Positions 34,271-43,896 of a stretch of 64,000 nt of DNA are shown piece after piece. The notes under the pieces were generated by a model. That model saw only the letters and a list, made by a program, of their open reading frames with translations, did not search any database and was not told where the DNA came from. Positions within the stretch are counted from its first letter, which is position 1; the number at the start of each line of letters is the position of its first letter. A program made the translations under genes and the position numbers. This DNA comes from Phytohabitans suffuscus (GTDB taxonomy: Bacteria > Actinomycetota > Actinomycetes > Mycobacteriales > Micromonosporaceae). The DNA lies in NCBI RefSeq assembly GCF_011764565.1, contig NZ_AP022871.1, positions 3,100,320 through 3,164,319 of the forward strand. Reading direction: 5' to 3'.

Positions 34271-36311
34271 GTGACCACCGCGACCAACGCACCACCGTCA
34301 CCCCCACGGCCCCGAAGCCCCGCTCTCGCGGGCAGCAGCCGACGGCGGCTGACCTGCTGGCCGCGGCGGTGGGCTCGGTGCCCGGCGGTGCGGCGCGGCC
34401 CGGGCAGCAGCAGATGGCGCAGGCCATCGAGCGGTCGATCGAGACCGGCGAGCACCTGCTGGTCCAGGCGGGCACCGGCACCGGCAAGTCGCTGGCCTAC
34501 CTGACGCCCTCCCTCCTGGTCGACGGCCCCGTCGTGGTCTCCACCGCCACGCTCGCCCTCCAGTCCCAGCTTGTCGACCACGACCTGCCGCGCCTGGCCG
34601 AGGCGGTCGAGCCGGTGCTGCGGCGGCTGCCCACGTTCGCGGTGTTGAAGGGGCGGCACCACTACCTGTGCCTGGCCCGCCTCGACAACTCGGCCGCCGA
34701 GGAGCCCGAAGACGCGCTCTTCGACACGCCCTCGGCCGGCACCACCAAGTGGCTGGGCGAGGCGGGGCGGCTGGGCAAGCAGGTGCAGCGGCTGCGCGAG
34801 TGGGCACTGGAGACCACCACCGGCGACCGCGACGAGCTCGACCCGGGCGTCGACGACACCGCATGGCGGCAGGTGTCGATGCCGGCGCGGGAGTGCGTCG
34901 GGGCCACCCGCTGCCCGTACGGCACGGACTGCTTCGCCGAGGCCTCCCGCGCGCGAGCCCGCGAGGCCGACATCGTGGTGACCAACCACAGCCTGCTCGC
35001 CGTCGACATGCTGGCCGGGCGCCACATCGTTCCGCCGCACAAGCTGCTCGTGATCGACGAGGCGCACGAGCTGGCCGACCGGGTCTCGTCCGCGGCGCAG
35101 GCCGAGCTGACGCCCGACATGGTCGACCGGGCGGCGCGCCGGGCGCGCACGTTCATCTCCCCGGAGGCGTACGAGGCGCTCGCCGAGGCGGGCGACGCGC
35201 TCACGGTCGGGCTGGCCGAGGCGCCGGCCGGGCGGATCACCACCGGGCTGCCGCCGGTCCTGAGCGGAGCCTGCACGCTCCTGGACGCCGCCACCCGCAC
35301 CGGCCTCGAAGCGATCGGCGACATCAAGTCCGACGACCCCGACCCGGTGCGCAAGCAGCAGGCCAAGGCTGTCCTCGACGAGCTGTCCAAGACCGCGCAG
35401 CGCCTGCTGGAGGAGGCCGCCCACGACGTGGCCTGGGTGGAGAAGCCGGACGTCGGCGGCCGCCGGGCCCTCGTGGTGGCGCCGCTCTCCGTCGCGGGCA
35501 CGCTCGCCACCCACCTGTACGACGAGCGCACCGTCGTGGCCACCTCGGCGACGCTCACGCTCGGCGGCCAGTTCGAGACGGTGGCGCGAGCGCTGGGGCT
35601 GGCCGCTCCGGACAGCAAAGATGGCAAGGCCGGCGACGACGGCGACTGGCACTCGCTCGACGTCGGGTCGCCGTTCGACTATCCGCGCCAGGGCATCCTC
35701 TACGTGGCGGCCCACCTGCCCCGCCCCGCCGCGTCCGGCCTGCCCGACCCCGCCGGCGAGGAGCTGCTCGCGCTGGTCGAAGCGCTCGGCGGCCGTACGC
35801 TCGGGCTCTTCTCCTCCCGCCGGGCCGCCCAGCAGGCGGCGGAGCTGCTGCGCGCCAGGACCAGCCTGCCCGTGCTCCTACAGGGCGAGGAGGCGCTGCC
35901 GCTGCTGGTCCGCCGCTTCCGCGAGGAGCGGGCCAGCTGCCTCTTCGGGGTCATGTCACTGTGGCAGGGCGTCGACGTGCCCGGCGACTCCTGCCAGCTC
36001 GTGGTCATCGACCGGCTGCCCTTCCCACGGCCTGACGAGCCCCTCGCCGCGGCCCGGGCGGCCTCGGTCGACGCGGCGGGCGGATCCGGCTTCGCGTCGG
36101 TGAGCGTCCCCATCGCCGCGATCCGGCTCGCCCAGGGCGTGGGACGGCTCATCCGCTCGACCGGCGACAAGGGCGTCGTGGCGGTGCTCGACTCCCGGCT
36201 GGAAACGGCCCGCGGCTACGGACCCTTCCTGCGCCAGTCGCTGCCCCGTTCTGGTACACGACAAAGCGCGACGTCGCCCTTGGCGCGCTCAGACGCCTGC
36301 GAGACGGCTGA
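34271..36311 (+). CDS. dinG: DinG-type ATP-dependent DNA helicase, C-terminal frameshift
   Basis: The superfamily 2 XPD/DinG-like helicase has Walker A AGTGTGKSLAYL, the Fe-S-type cysteines ECVGATRCPYGTDCF, DEAH box VIDEAHELADR and motif VI RLAQGVGRLIRS. After RQSLP the main frame turns into an unrelated tail to 36399. One base further along, the normal ending FWYTTKRDVALGALRRL appears and stops at 36311, so one C seems missing near 36244-36247. At the front, GTG 34271 follows TACCGT by six bases but needs one extra C in the run 34301-34305 to join the main frame; ATG 34240 is in frame without this but lacks support. Confidence 0.85.
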
Positions 36312-36916
36312 CGCTTCGGCCCGCACTGCCACAAGACAATCCAACCCAGAGATTCGAGCTACCGCGACGTCCCGGTGGTCCGGACCGTTGCTCCGGTGAC
36401 TAACCAGGAAGCGTCAAGATTTTCGATGGCCGGCGCGCTGGCTATCGAGGCGACCGTTGACCTCCCGAAGCCTGCCTATGGCGTACGGCCAAGCGGCTCG
36501 CAGGCGCGAGGAGGCTCCGGCCCCTTCCGAACCCCGGTCCCAGGTTGGGACCGGCGTTCTTCACGTAGCCTGCCCACATGGCCGGTGTCCAGTCCCGGCA
36601 AGTCATCGCGGGCCGCATGGTGCCCGATGGCGAGCCGAGCGGTCCGACCGACGGGCTGCCCGTGTCAGCGAGGCGTTGACAAGACCCGGTGCGACAGTCG
36701 TATGAGATTCAAGCATCCAACTACTGCGGTAGGTCGAGGGTCTGACGCGCCGACTCGCCGGCAGAGCGGTAGCTGTGTTGATGCGTGGCGATTGCCAGCG
36801 TCAGCACCGTTGTCCCTCGTAGTCTGGGGAGGCGGGTCCGACCACGGATTGCCTGCACTCGCCTGGTAACCAAATACCGCTTCATATGATCGTACGACTC
36901 CTGGCACCATGTTCCT
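36312..36916. other. Intergenic remnant region at the left edge of an accessory island
   Basis: No complete gene is visible. A coding-like fragment (SYRDVPVVRTVAPV, then ALAIEATVDLPKPAYG) spans 36356-36483 and resembles sequence at 43650-43879 in the opposite orientation. Beyond it composition drifts towards lower GC, as in the following gene. Confidence 0.5.
36356..36483 (+). repeat. Left copy of an island-flanking inverted duplicate
   Basis: Two blocks match the minus strand at 43650-43879: GAGCTACCGCGACG through GACCGTTGCTCC (36356-36394), and the segment encoding IExTxDLPKPAYG (36444-36483). In the second block most differences are at third codon positions, so these are diverged homologous coding remnants rather than a recent repeat. 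Confidence 0.55.
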
Positions 36917-37960
36917 GTGCGAATATCTTGGGACAATGACCTTGGCCGACTCCGACTGGGGGACGGCGTACACGTTGGTGAGTTGACGACGGTTGCGGAC
37001 TACCAGGTCTCACGTGCCGACGTCAGGAATGTAACCCTGGCAGAATGGCTGCATCTCATTGAGGAAACCACCCTGCATGACGGTTACCGGCTGAGCATAG
37101 GAATCTTTGACGAAAATGACTTTCTGCTCCTCGATATCGTCGACAAGCGGCTGAAGGTCACAATGTCGGCGCAGGCGCCACGCTGGAACAGCACTAGCGT
37201 CGAGGCAATCCTACGCACGATGGTCGAGGCGAAAGGCGACCGACTCAGCAGCCTGTCCGAGTACGACGAAAGCGGCGACGGCTACTGGAATTTCTACATA
37301 CTCTGCACTGCGGACGATAGGACGATCGATCATATATTTGACTTTCAAGAAGCGTGTGGCCAGGTGCTTAAGCTCCCAGAACATCCAGTGGCAGTTGGTG
37401 CATCAGGTGCGGATGCCGCTTACCAGATACTACTTGCCGGTGGCGCGGAGCCGTTGCTGGGGCTCCCCGAGTCCTCATGGCTTGAGGTGAAGTCGCGACA
37501 GTACGATCTCGACTCTTTTGCCGGTCAGATCGAGCTGGCGCAGGATGCAGCCCGATTTGCGAATGGCACTGAACCCGCAATCCTCGTCCTCGGCTTTCGG
37601 ACAACCAAGAAGAACGGCGTCGACACTCTAGTCCGGGTCACACCGCTGAATCTTACAGTCAATGCGGTCGCGAGGTACCGCGAAGTGCTTGACCGCCGCA
37701 TTTACCCACAGATCGAAGGTCTTGTCGTTACTAGGGTCGAGGTTCGAGGTGGCGCATTGTTGATAATCGGAATACCAAGACAGCCGGACTCGGCTCGTCC
37801 TTTTCTAGTTCACGGCGTTGTGGTGGATGGACGAAATGAGGGCGCCTTCGTTTCTATCATTCAACGAAGAGACGAGGTATCCAAACCGATGACAGTTGCC
37901 GAGATCCACGCTCTCATGCCGGCCGGTCGGTCGATACTACGTGGAGAGAGACGACCGTGA
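36917..37960 (+). CDS. AlbA_2/Schlafen-like domain protein with an unknown N-terminal domain
   Basis: The 347-residue protein has an N-terminal region (about 1-160) I do not recognise, then an AlbA_2-type domain: SSWLEVKSRQYDLDSFAGQI, DAARFANGTEPAILVLGF, and the later GALLIIGIPRQPDSARPFLV and GAFVSIIQRRDEVSKPMT, matching the fold's E-K, AFAN-G-G and R-G-S-P landmarks. Such domains bind nucleic acid in regulators and in some defence proteins. Codon usage is clearly AT-richer than in core genes, suggesting transfer. GTG 36917 start. Confidence 0.65.
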   Translation: MRISWDNDLGRLRLGDGVHVGELTTVADYQVSRADVRNVTLAEWLHLIEETTLHDGYRLSIGIFDENDFLLLDIVDKRLKVTMSAQAPRWNSTSVEAILRTMVEAKGDRLSSLSEYDESGDGYWNFYILCTADDRTIDHIFDFQEACGQVLKLPEHPVAVGASGADAAYQILLAGGAEPLLGLPESSWLEVKSRQYDLDSFAGQIELAQDAARFANGTEPAILVLGFRTTKKNGVDTLVRVTPLNLTVNAVARYREVLDRRIYPQIEGLVVTRVEVRGGALLIIGIPRQPDSARPFLVHGVVVDGRNEGAFVSIIQRRDEVSKPMTVAEIHALMPAGRSILRGERRP

Positions 37961-38084
37961 CCGTCTCGCATCGACCTCCTCGGATCTCCGCTCAAGCTAG
38001 CTAGGGATGACGCGCACGCGGGGCACATTCCTAACGCGCCTGATCCCGCGAACCACTGCGATCGAAAAATCGAGCTAGGTCGAT

Positions 38085-38122
38085 GAGTCCACTGACGTCC
38101 ACGGGCGTTTGGCTGTGGACTC
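38085..38122. terminator. Hairpin between convergent genes
   Basis: GAGTCCAC (38085-38092) pairs with GTGGACTC (38115-38122) over a 22-base loop, between the ends of the AlbA_2 gene and the convergent 38152 gene. It is probably a shared terminator. Confidence 0.5.
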
Positions 38123-38151
38123 CCCCGGTTGCCACCCGGTTAGTCACCCAA

Positions 38152-38679
38152 CTACGACGCGTAGGTTAGATCTGCGTATGGGCCACAGTCATTGGAAAGG
38201 ATTTCCAGTTCGATGACGGCCGCCTCAACAGCGAAGGCAACTTCTGGGTCGTGGGTCTTTAGGTGATCACACCAGGAACGAACGGCTTCAGTGAGGCCCT
38301 GGAGAATCTGAAAGTATGGCCACTTCGGCTGCTCGGACTCAACTCTCGCCCACGTCAAGTGGGCCATATGCTTATTGATCATTTGGCCAGTGTCACGCAG
38401 AAACGTCCGAACTCGATCGGCAGCCTCGCCCGTCGGAACAGTCCACAACGGGCCATCGAAGTCCTCCGGTCGAAGGTCGTCCGGCCTTCGCTTTGGCGTG
38501 TAAAGAAATTCACCAAGTACACGGGCGTGAATAAGCAGGGATTCTAGGTAGACGTTGGCGACAAGAGAGTTTTCCATCGCGCTATTGAGGCCGTAGGCAG
38601 CAACGCCGCACATCTTAATCTCGTACGCGATGTGGATTGTCGCATCAATTCTTTCCCCAAGGTCGCGCATGCCAACCAT
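38152..38679 (-). CDS. Unknown helical protein, possibly HEPN-like
   Basis: This roughly 175-residue protein is predicted to be all-helical, with no signal or membrane segment. The segment TGQMINKHMAHLTWARVESE contains clustered His and Arg residues of the kind seen in HEPN-like proteins, but the RxxxxH motif is not clean. Possible starts are ATG 38679, ATG 38670 and TTG 38685. Low-GC codon use matches the AlbA_2 gene, with which it is convergent. I cannot name a function. Confidence 0.55.
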   Translation of the reverse strand: MVGMRDLGERIDATIHIAYEIKMCGVAAYGLNSAMENSLVANVYLESLLIHARVLGEFLYTPKRRPDDLRPEDFDGPLWTVPTGEAADRVRTFLRDTGQMINKHMAHLTWARVESEQPKWPYFQILQGLTEAVRSWCDHLKTHDPEVAFAVEAAVIELEILSNDCGPYADLTYAS

Positions 38680-39157
38680 TCTCAATCATGAAAGAAGATC
38701 AGAGCTATCTGCCTGAACGGAACGTTACGCAACGTACCACTCATCCATGAGCAGCCCAACAAGTTTATCTAGAGGCTGATCCCGTATGCCGTCGTCCACC
38801 CCTCAGGGGGAGCGGGCCACCGGCGGTCTGCTCGGCTCGCCCTGGACGACGGCATACGGGATCGCACAACCACAGCGGACCGTAAGCAGCCGAGGCGGCC
38901 GGAGGGGGACGTCCCGGAGCCAGAGGCCCCGCCGGGTGTCTGACCCGCTAAAGTCCGATGCGGAACGTCCTGCCTCGCAGTGTGGCGATAGCGCCGACGC
39001 CATAAGAAGCGCAGACAAAAGCCGGCTCCCCGCCGTTGGTACGCCATAAGGCGGTCATGGCGCTGCCATTTCTCCCATTGGCATGGTTGGGACTAGCTGA
39101 CCTTGCTGTGCGGGCCATACCGTCATCGCTAGATCCTTTTGCGGAAAGGGAGTTGGC
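38680..39157. other. Intergenic region with a large hairpin
   Basis: No gene is supported in these roughly 480 bases. The main structure is the 21-bp inverted repeat at 38778-38863. A ribosome site AAAGGGAG lies just before ATG 39158. Confidence 0.5.
38778..38863. repeat. Perfect 21-bp inverted repeat with 44-base loop
   Basis: GATCCCGTATGCCGTCGTCC (38778-38797, continuing one more base) is perfectly complementary to 38843-38863. A smaller CCCCT-CA-GGGGG hairpin sits in the loop. The stem core GTATGCCGyCGyCC recurs in the hairpin at 41173-41227, so the two form a related pair around the XRE and GNAT genes. Confidence 0.65.
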
Positions 39158-40541
39158 ATGCAGGAACCACGCCCTACCCTGCTGGCGGTCCTTGTCGGGC
39201 GTGAGGAGCACACGCACCACGAGATCGTCAAACGGTTCGAGCGGTGCGCACGCCAGCACGGCGAGGACGCCACGCTCAGCATCCGGACCCTGAGCAGATG
39301 GCTCGCCGGCGACGTACGAACCGAACCGCGACCGTCGCAGCGACGCGTCGCCCGCCTGCTGTGGGGCTTTCCCATGTCCGACCTGCTCGCTCCCGCACCA
39401 CCCGAGCTGCTGATCGCCCCGACGACGGGAGAGCCCGTCCTCACTCCATCGGCCGGCGAGTCCGAGTCCAGGCATACGACGGCCATGGATATGCCGACAG
39501 CTGCGCCGCATCACTCGATGAGCAACTTGGAAAGGCAGGTCGCAATGGCAACTCGGCGCGCGGCACAGTTCACGACGTTCGCCGAGATCGACAACGTCGG
39601 GCCCGAGGCAATCGCGCAGCTCCAAGACGACGTGGTTCATCTCGCCAACGCCTACATCCACGACCCCCTCACTTCGATCATGGGCGACCTGGTCGGCACG
39701 CAGGAGACCGTCTTCCAACTGCTGGAGGGCAAGCAGAAGCCCGCGTTCAGCCGTGACCTCTACCTGCTGGCCGGCGTCATGTCCGGCATGCTCGCCAAGG
39801 CGAGCCACGACCTCGGCCGGGCGCACGAGGCCATGACCCACGCCCGGACCCTGTACGTCTGCGCGGACAACGCCGACCACAACGGGCTGCGGGCCTGGGC
39901 ACGCGGACTGCAAAGCCTCATCGCCTACTGGGCCGGCCGCCCGCAACAAGCCATCCGCTACGCCTCCGACGGCGCCGCGGTCGCCACCGGGACCACCGGC
40001 TCGGCGACCGCCTGGCTGCCCGCGCTCGAAGCCCGCGCATGGGCACTCATGTCCGCACGCGAAGAGGCAACCACCGCGCTGGGAAGGGCCGCGGACCAAC
40101 GCGACCGGCACCGGCCAGACGACCTCGACGAGATCGGCGGACTGTTCGCCTTCCCGCCGGCGAAGCAGAGCTACTACGCGGCGGGCACCTACGTGAGCCT
40201 CGACGGCGAGCACACCCGGGCCCAATCGGAAGCCATGACCGCGATCGATCTGTTCGAACACGGCCGGCCAGAGGTCCGCTCCTTCAGCGACGAGGCCGGC
40301 GCCCGGGCCGAGCTGGCGCTGGCCCGGGTCCGTGCCGGCGAGGTCGACGGGGCTCGTGAAGCCCTCACTCCCGTGTTGCGGCTCGAACCGGAGCGCCGCA
40401 CCGGCGGAATCGTCGTCAGCGCCACCCCGGGTGCACGACGCCCTGACCGGAAGGCAGCACGCCAACTCGCCCGCCGTCCGCGGCCCGCAGGACGAGATCG
40501 AGTCGTTCTGCCGGACACCCGCCGCCGCGATCACCGGATGA
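39158..40541 (+). pseudogene. XRE-type regulator with TPR-like C-terminal region, frameshifted near the end
   Basis: About 460 residues: an N-terminal HTH-like region (SIRTLSRWLAGDV about residues 41-53) and a large helical repeat domain (SGMLAKASHDLGRAHEAMTH onward), as in the common actinobacterial regulators of this size. After IVVSAT the original frame runs into unrelated sequence. The neighbouring frame supplies the family-type ending RVHDALTGRQHANSPAV and FCRTPAAAITG with a stop at 40541. Length is one base over a multiple of three, consistent with one extra C in CCCC at 40425-40428. If this is a sequencing slip the gene is intact. Confidence 0.75.
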
Positions 40542-40614
40542 CCAGCCCGATCCCACCAGGCCAGGTAAGGTGCTATACCGCCCCACGCCGATCGTCGGAC
40601 GAAGGCGAGCCCCT

Positions 40615-41160
40615 ATGTTCCCGGTCAACCTCGCTGGAAAGTTCGTCGTCCTCCGCGAGTTCCGGGAGGACGACGCCGCGGCGCTCGTCGAGGTCTACGG
40701 CGACGACACGGTCACTCAATGGCTCTCGTTCGACAGCCGTGACCCCGCCGCCGTCACCGAGCTGGTCAACGGAACCGTCCAACGCGCGCGCAGCGACCCC
40801 CGCATCGAGTACCACCTCGCCGTCACGGTCCCCGACGACACCTTCATCGGCTCCGTGCGACTGGGACTCAACGGCGTCAAGGCCGCGAAACTGGGCTACG
40901 CCATCCGCGCCGACCAATGGGGCAAGGGGTACGCGACCGACGCCGCCCGCACCATCACCGCATTCGGGTTCGCGGAACTCGGACTACATCGAATCTCGGC
41001 CGCCATCGGACCGGACAACGCCGCATCGATCACCGTCGCCAGCCGACTCGGCATGCGGTACGAAGGCCGACTACGCGACCACGTCTTCACCAACGGCGCA
41101 TGGCGAGACTCGAACCTCTACTCCGCCCTCGCCCACGAGTGGCACCACGAACCGGCATGA
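40615..41160 (+). CDS. GNAT acetyltransferase, RimJ/RimL-like
   Basis: The 181-residue protein follows the RimJ/RimL pattern: LREFREDDAAALVEVYGDD at the start, IGSVRLGLNGVKAAKLGYAI, the acetyl-CoA loop DQWGKGYATDAA and the late ASRLGMRYEGRLRDHVFTNG. It may acetylate a protein N-terminus or a small amine. ATG 40615 has GAAGGCGAG upstream. It follows the broken XRE gene and ends 12 bases before a large hairpin. Confidence 0.9.
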   Translation: MFPVNLAGKFVVLREFREDDAAALVEVYGDDTVTQWLSFDSRDPAAVTELVNGTVQRARSDPRIEYHLAVTVPDDTFIGSVRLGLNGVKAAKLGYAIRADQWGKGYATDAARTITAFGFAELGLHRISAAIGPDNAASITVASRLGMRYEGRLRDHVFTNGAWRDSNLYSALAHEWHHEPA

Positions 41161-41172
41161 CAAGGGCAGACG

Positions 41173-41227
41173 GGTATGCCGCCGCCCGTTGCTCCTCCTG
41201 AGCAGTGAGTACGGGCGGCGGCATACC
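41173..41227. terminator. 17-bp perfect hairpin between convergent genes
   Basis: GGTATGCCGCCGCCCGT (41173-41189) pairs perfectly with 41211-41227 over a 21-base loop. It lies between the GNAT gene and the convergent small gene at 41251, so it probably terminates both. Its stem is related to the hairpin at 38778-38863. Confidence 0.65.
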
Positions 41228-41250
41228 GGCTTCGCCAGGCTGCTACGAGT

Positions 41251-41451
41251 TCAGGGATCCACGCGGGTGCGGGCGGCCTGGCTACCGTGGGCCAGGCCGG
41301 TGAAGAACGCCTGGTAGACGTGGACGAGGCTCTCCGCGAGCTCGTCGCACTGGTCAGCCTCGATCGCGATGGCGTGCTTGTCGGCGAACGCGGCGATCTG
41401 CTGCGAAGCGACCGTGACGACGGCCTTGGCGGCGTCGGAGTTGAGGTACAT
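41251..41451 (-). CDS. Small unknown protein downstream of a DUF5753 regulator
   Basis: This 66-residue protein, MYLNSDAAKAVVTVASQQIA at the start and HVYQAFFTGLAHG near the end, is mostly helical. Its ATG (41451) overlaps the regulator's TGA as ATGA. It occupies the position often held by a DUF397-type partner but lacks DUF397 motifs, so it may be an unrelated small partner of the regulator. I recognise no family. Confidence 0.65.
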   Translation of the reverse strand: MYLNSDAAKAVVTVASQQIAAFADKHAIAIEADQCDELAESLVHVYQAFFTGLAHGSQAARTRVDP

Positions 41452-42377
41452 CAGGCGGCCTTCCCGGGCTCGTCGTGGCCTGCCGCGGAGCTGGCCTCGT
41501 CCAAGGTGTCGGTGGCGCCGCCAGGCTGGATCAGCTCCGCGGAGCGGACCTTGTCGATCGCCAACTCCTTCAGCTTCTCGAACACCGCCTTGTACCTTTC
41601 CGCGGCACTGGCCTCCAAGACCAGCCGGCCGCTGATGTGCTCGACCACCGCGACCGGCGGGTAGGGGCGTTCCATCAGGCAGACCGTAAAGCTGCCGTCC
41701 AAGCCGGGGTGCCAGCCCAAGCGTGCGGGCAGGAGCTGAACGTTTACGTGTGGGCGTTCGATCACCCGAGCCAGGTAGTCCAGCTGCTGTTCCAGGACCA
41801 GCCGGCCGCCGACCGGCCGGTGCAGTACCTGTTCGTCCATGACGATCGTGAGCCGCGTCGGTGGCTTCTCCTCCAACTGCTGCTGCCGGGCCATCAGCTG
41901 CCGGACAGCGTTGTCCACCCGCGCCGCGGCCGGCTCGGCCTGCCGCAGGATCGCCTCGGCGTAGTCCTGACTTTGCACTACGTCCGGGATCACCGAGTTG
42001 CTGTAGATACACAGCTCCTCGGCGCGTGAGCGCAGCCACCACGCATCGACGGCGAACTCGCCGACCCGGTCGTTGGGCTCGTACGGAGACCGCAGCTGAT
42101 CCCAGTGGTTGATCCTCCACTGGCTCTGCGCCAGATCGAGCAGCCGGGTCCGCTCGGCCTCCTCGTACACGTGATAGACGTCCAGCAGTGCGGCCACGTG
42201 ATCGCGGCGGAACGGCCACTCTGCCCGCTCATAGCGTGCGAGCGTGGAGAACTCCACGCCCAGTTAGCCGGCGATGTACTTGAGCGTCAGGCCGCGTTCT
42301 TCTCGTAGCTCCCGCATGCGCTGGCCGAGCCATTGCGCGCGGATGGTCTGCACGAACTGTTCTCGCTTGGTTGGCAC
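41451..42377 (-). pseudogene. HTH-DUF5753 regulator with in-frame TAA inside the HTH
   Basis: The frame from GTG 42377 (with GAAGGGTGAAG just upstream) encodes a normal regulator head, including RMRELREERGLTLKYIAG, then a TAA at 42266-42264, then continues without shift into LGVEFSTLARYERAEW and a complete DUF5753 domain (VIPDVVQSQDYAEAIL, SGRLVLEASAAERYKAVFEKL). A tyrosine or similar codon at that site would restore the gene. A downstream GTG/ATG restart would lack half of the HTH. It is either a nonsense-inactivated gene or a base error. Confidence 0.75.
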
Positions 42378-43284
42378 CTTCACCCTTCAATCGGTTGGTA
42401 CGCGTTGACAGATCGGTTGCGAGGTGGCCGATGAAGGCGGCCGACTCCTGCGGATCGAGAGCGGACTCCCACAGCCGCTCAAACGCGTTGGCGTACAGCT
42501 CAGCGACCCCTTCCTCATGGATCGCGATACCGCCGAGACGCTCGCTACACGCGATAGGCGACGGATAACCGGCCGGCAGGTCATACGCGGTGAAGGACTC
42601 CTCCACGCCAGGCAGGTAGCCCACGCCGGTCAGCAGGACTCGAAGGTCCCCCGGGCCGCCCTCGTCCGGAACGCGGACCAAGCGTTCGAGCTGACCGCGT
42701 AGGGTCCCGCTTCCGCCCCCAACGACACTCCGCAGCGCCGACTCGGCGACCACTGCCTGAAGGCGCGATGACTGTGACCGTTCAAGAACGTCTTGACGCT
42801 CGGCCCACATGCGGGTCCACCAGGCCACCTCCACATCGGTGACCGCAGGCCCCTGCCTCCGGCGAATGAACGCCGCGACGTACTCCGGCGTGCGCAGCAG
42901 ATCAGGAACCAAGGTCGCGCTGAAGCAGCGGATCCTCTACGCCATCGACTCCAGCCACAGACTGTCCAACAACGACGTATCCAACTGCGGGGCGTCGAAG
43001 TCGTTTTCCCACCGGGACATCCGAAACGTATCCCGAGCCAGCGCGAACAGCCGCTCACGCTCGCCGGTCTCATACACGCCGTAGAGGTCCAACAGCCCGA
43101 TAACCTCGCCGTGCTGGAACACCCGCCCCCCATGCTCGAACGCCTTCACCTCGGCGTACGCCAAGCCCAGCCGCTCGGACACGTACCGCAGCGTGAAACC
43201 GCGATCTTCCCGCAGCTCCCGCATACGCGCCCCGAGCAACCGAGCCCGCAACGAACCCGAGGGCCGTTCAGCTTTCGAAGGCAT
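42229..43284 (-). pseudogene. Second HTH-DUF5753 regulator with in-frame TAG between domains
   Basis: ATG 43284 opens a frame with HTH sequence (ARMRELREDRGFTLRYVSER) and linker up to LLDSLWLESMA, where TAG at 42939-42937 interrupts. The same frame then continues RIRCFSATLVPDLLRTPEYV and the rest of a DUF5753 domain to about PQESAAFIGHLATDLS. It fails to stop before the next gene and runs on to 42229, so the original stop may also be lost. It is paralogous in layout to its neighbour, and both are damaged. Confidence 0.7.
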
Positions 43285-43896
43285 TACCACCGCCAGACGC
43301 CGCACCTATCAGACTGGGCTGCCATCGCAACCGCCGCACAGAAGCCTGCCTATAAACGCGGCGCCACAACCAGGACGGTGGCCAGCCAGCTCAACGCCAT
43401 TGGCACGACGTCAAAACACGCCTACCGACCCCACTGCCATTCTCGGCGCCTGCACCACAGCCGTTGTGATCGCGCCCAGCACGGAGCAGAGTGCAGGGTG
43501 ATGGACAACGGTTCGGTGTGGACCTGCGTGGGCCGGTTGCGATCCCCGCCCGACGCGGTGGCCGGGCGCAGCACGTTGCTCGCGGCGACCGGCTTCCAAC
43601 GAGGTCGAACAGGCGCTCGACACTGCGGCGACGGCACCCCCCACGCCCGCGCCGTACGCAGGTTTGGGCAGGTCAAGCGTGCTCTCGATGACCAGCGTAG
43701 CCAGGCCGACAGAATCTGACACACCGTTGCCGCACGGCATCGAGGGCAAGTGCCGTCTGCGGTCAAGCGCAAACCAGGCGATTTCGGCGGCGACGCCGAC
43801 CCGCGGAAGCCCTTCGCAGGCGCGGAGGGTGAGGCCGCGGGAGCAACGGTCTGGACCACGACGGGCGTCGCGGTAGCTCAAGGTTTCTTTGGATCT
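43285..43896. other. Intergenic remnant region at the right edge of the island
   Basis: No intact gene is supported. It contains the right-hand copy of the island-flanking sequence (43650-43879, minus strand), where the blocks are in different frames, indicating decay. The rest shows no recognisable protein. Confidence 0.5.
43650..43879 (-). repeat. Right copy of the island-flanking inverted duplicate
   Basis: On the minus strand, GAGCTACCGCGACG through GACCGTTGCTCC (43879-43840) and the IESTLDLPKPAYG-encoding block (43689-43650) match the left copy at 36356-36483 but are separated by about 150 rather than 50 bases. Confidence 0.55.

Noticed and set aside
36340..36395. Possible tRNA remnant because of GATTCGAGCT near the island edge
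   Set aside because: No acceptor or anticodon stems can be formed around it, and the matching copy at 43.8 kb is explained better as coding remnant.
36375..36869. 164-codon frame after dinG as a real gene
   Set aside because: Only the first 36 codons resemble coding sequence (shared with the 43.7 kb copy); the remainder does not, so I treat it as a remnant.
41173..41227. Hairpin as a CRISPR repeat or attachment site
   Set aside because: There are only two related copies, each a single hairpin without spacers, and no integrase or cas gene is in the window.
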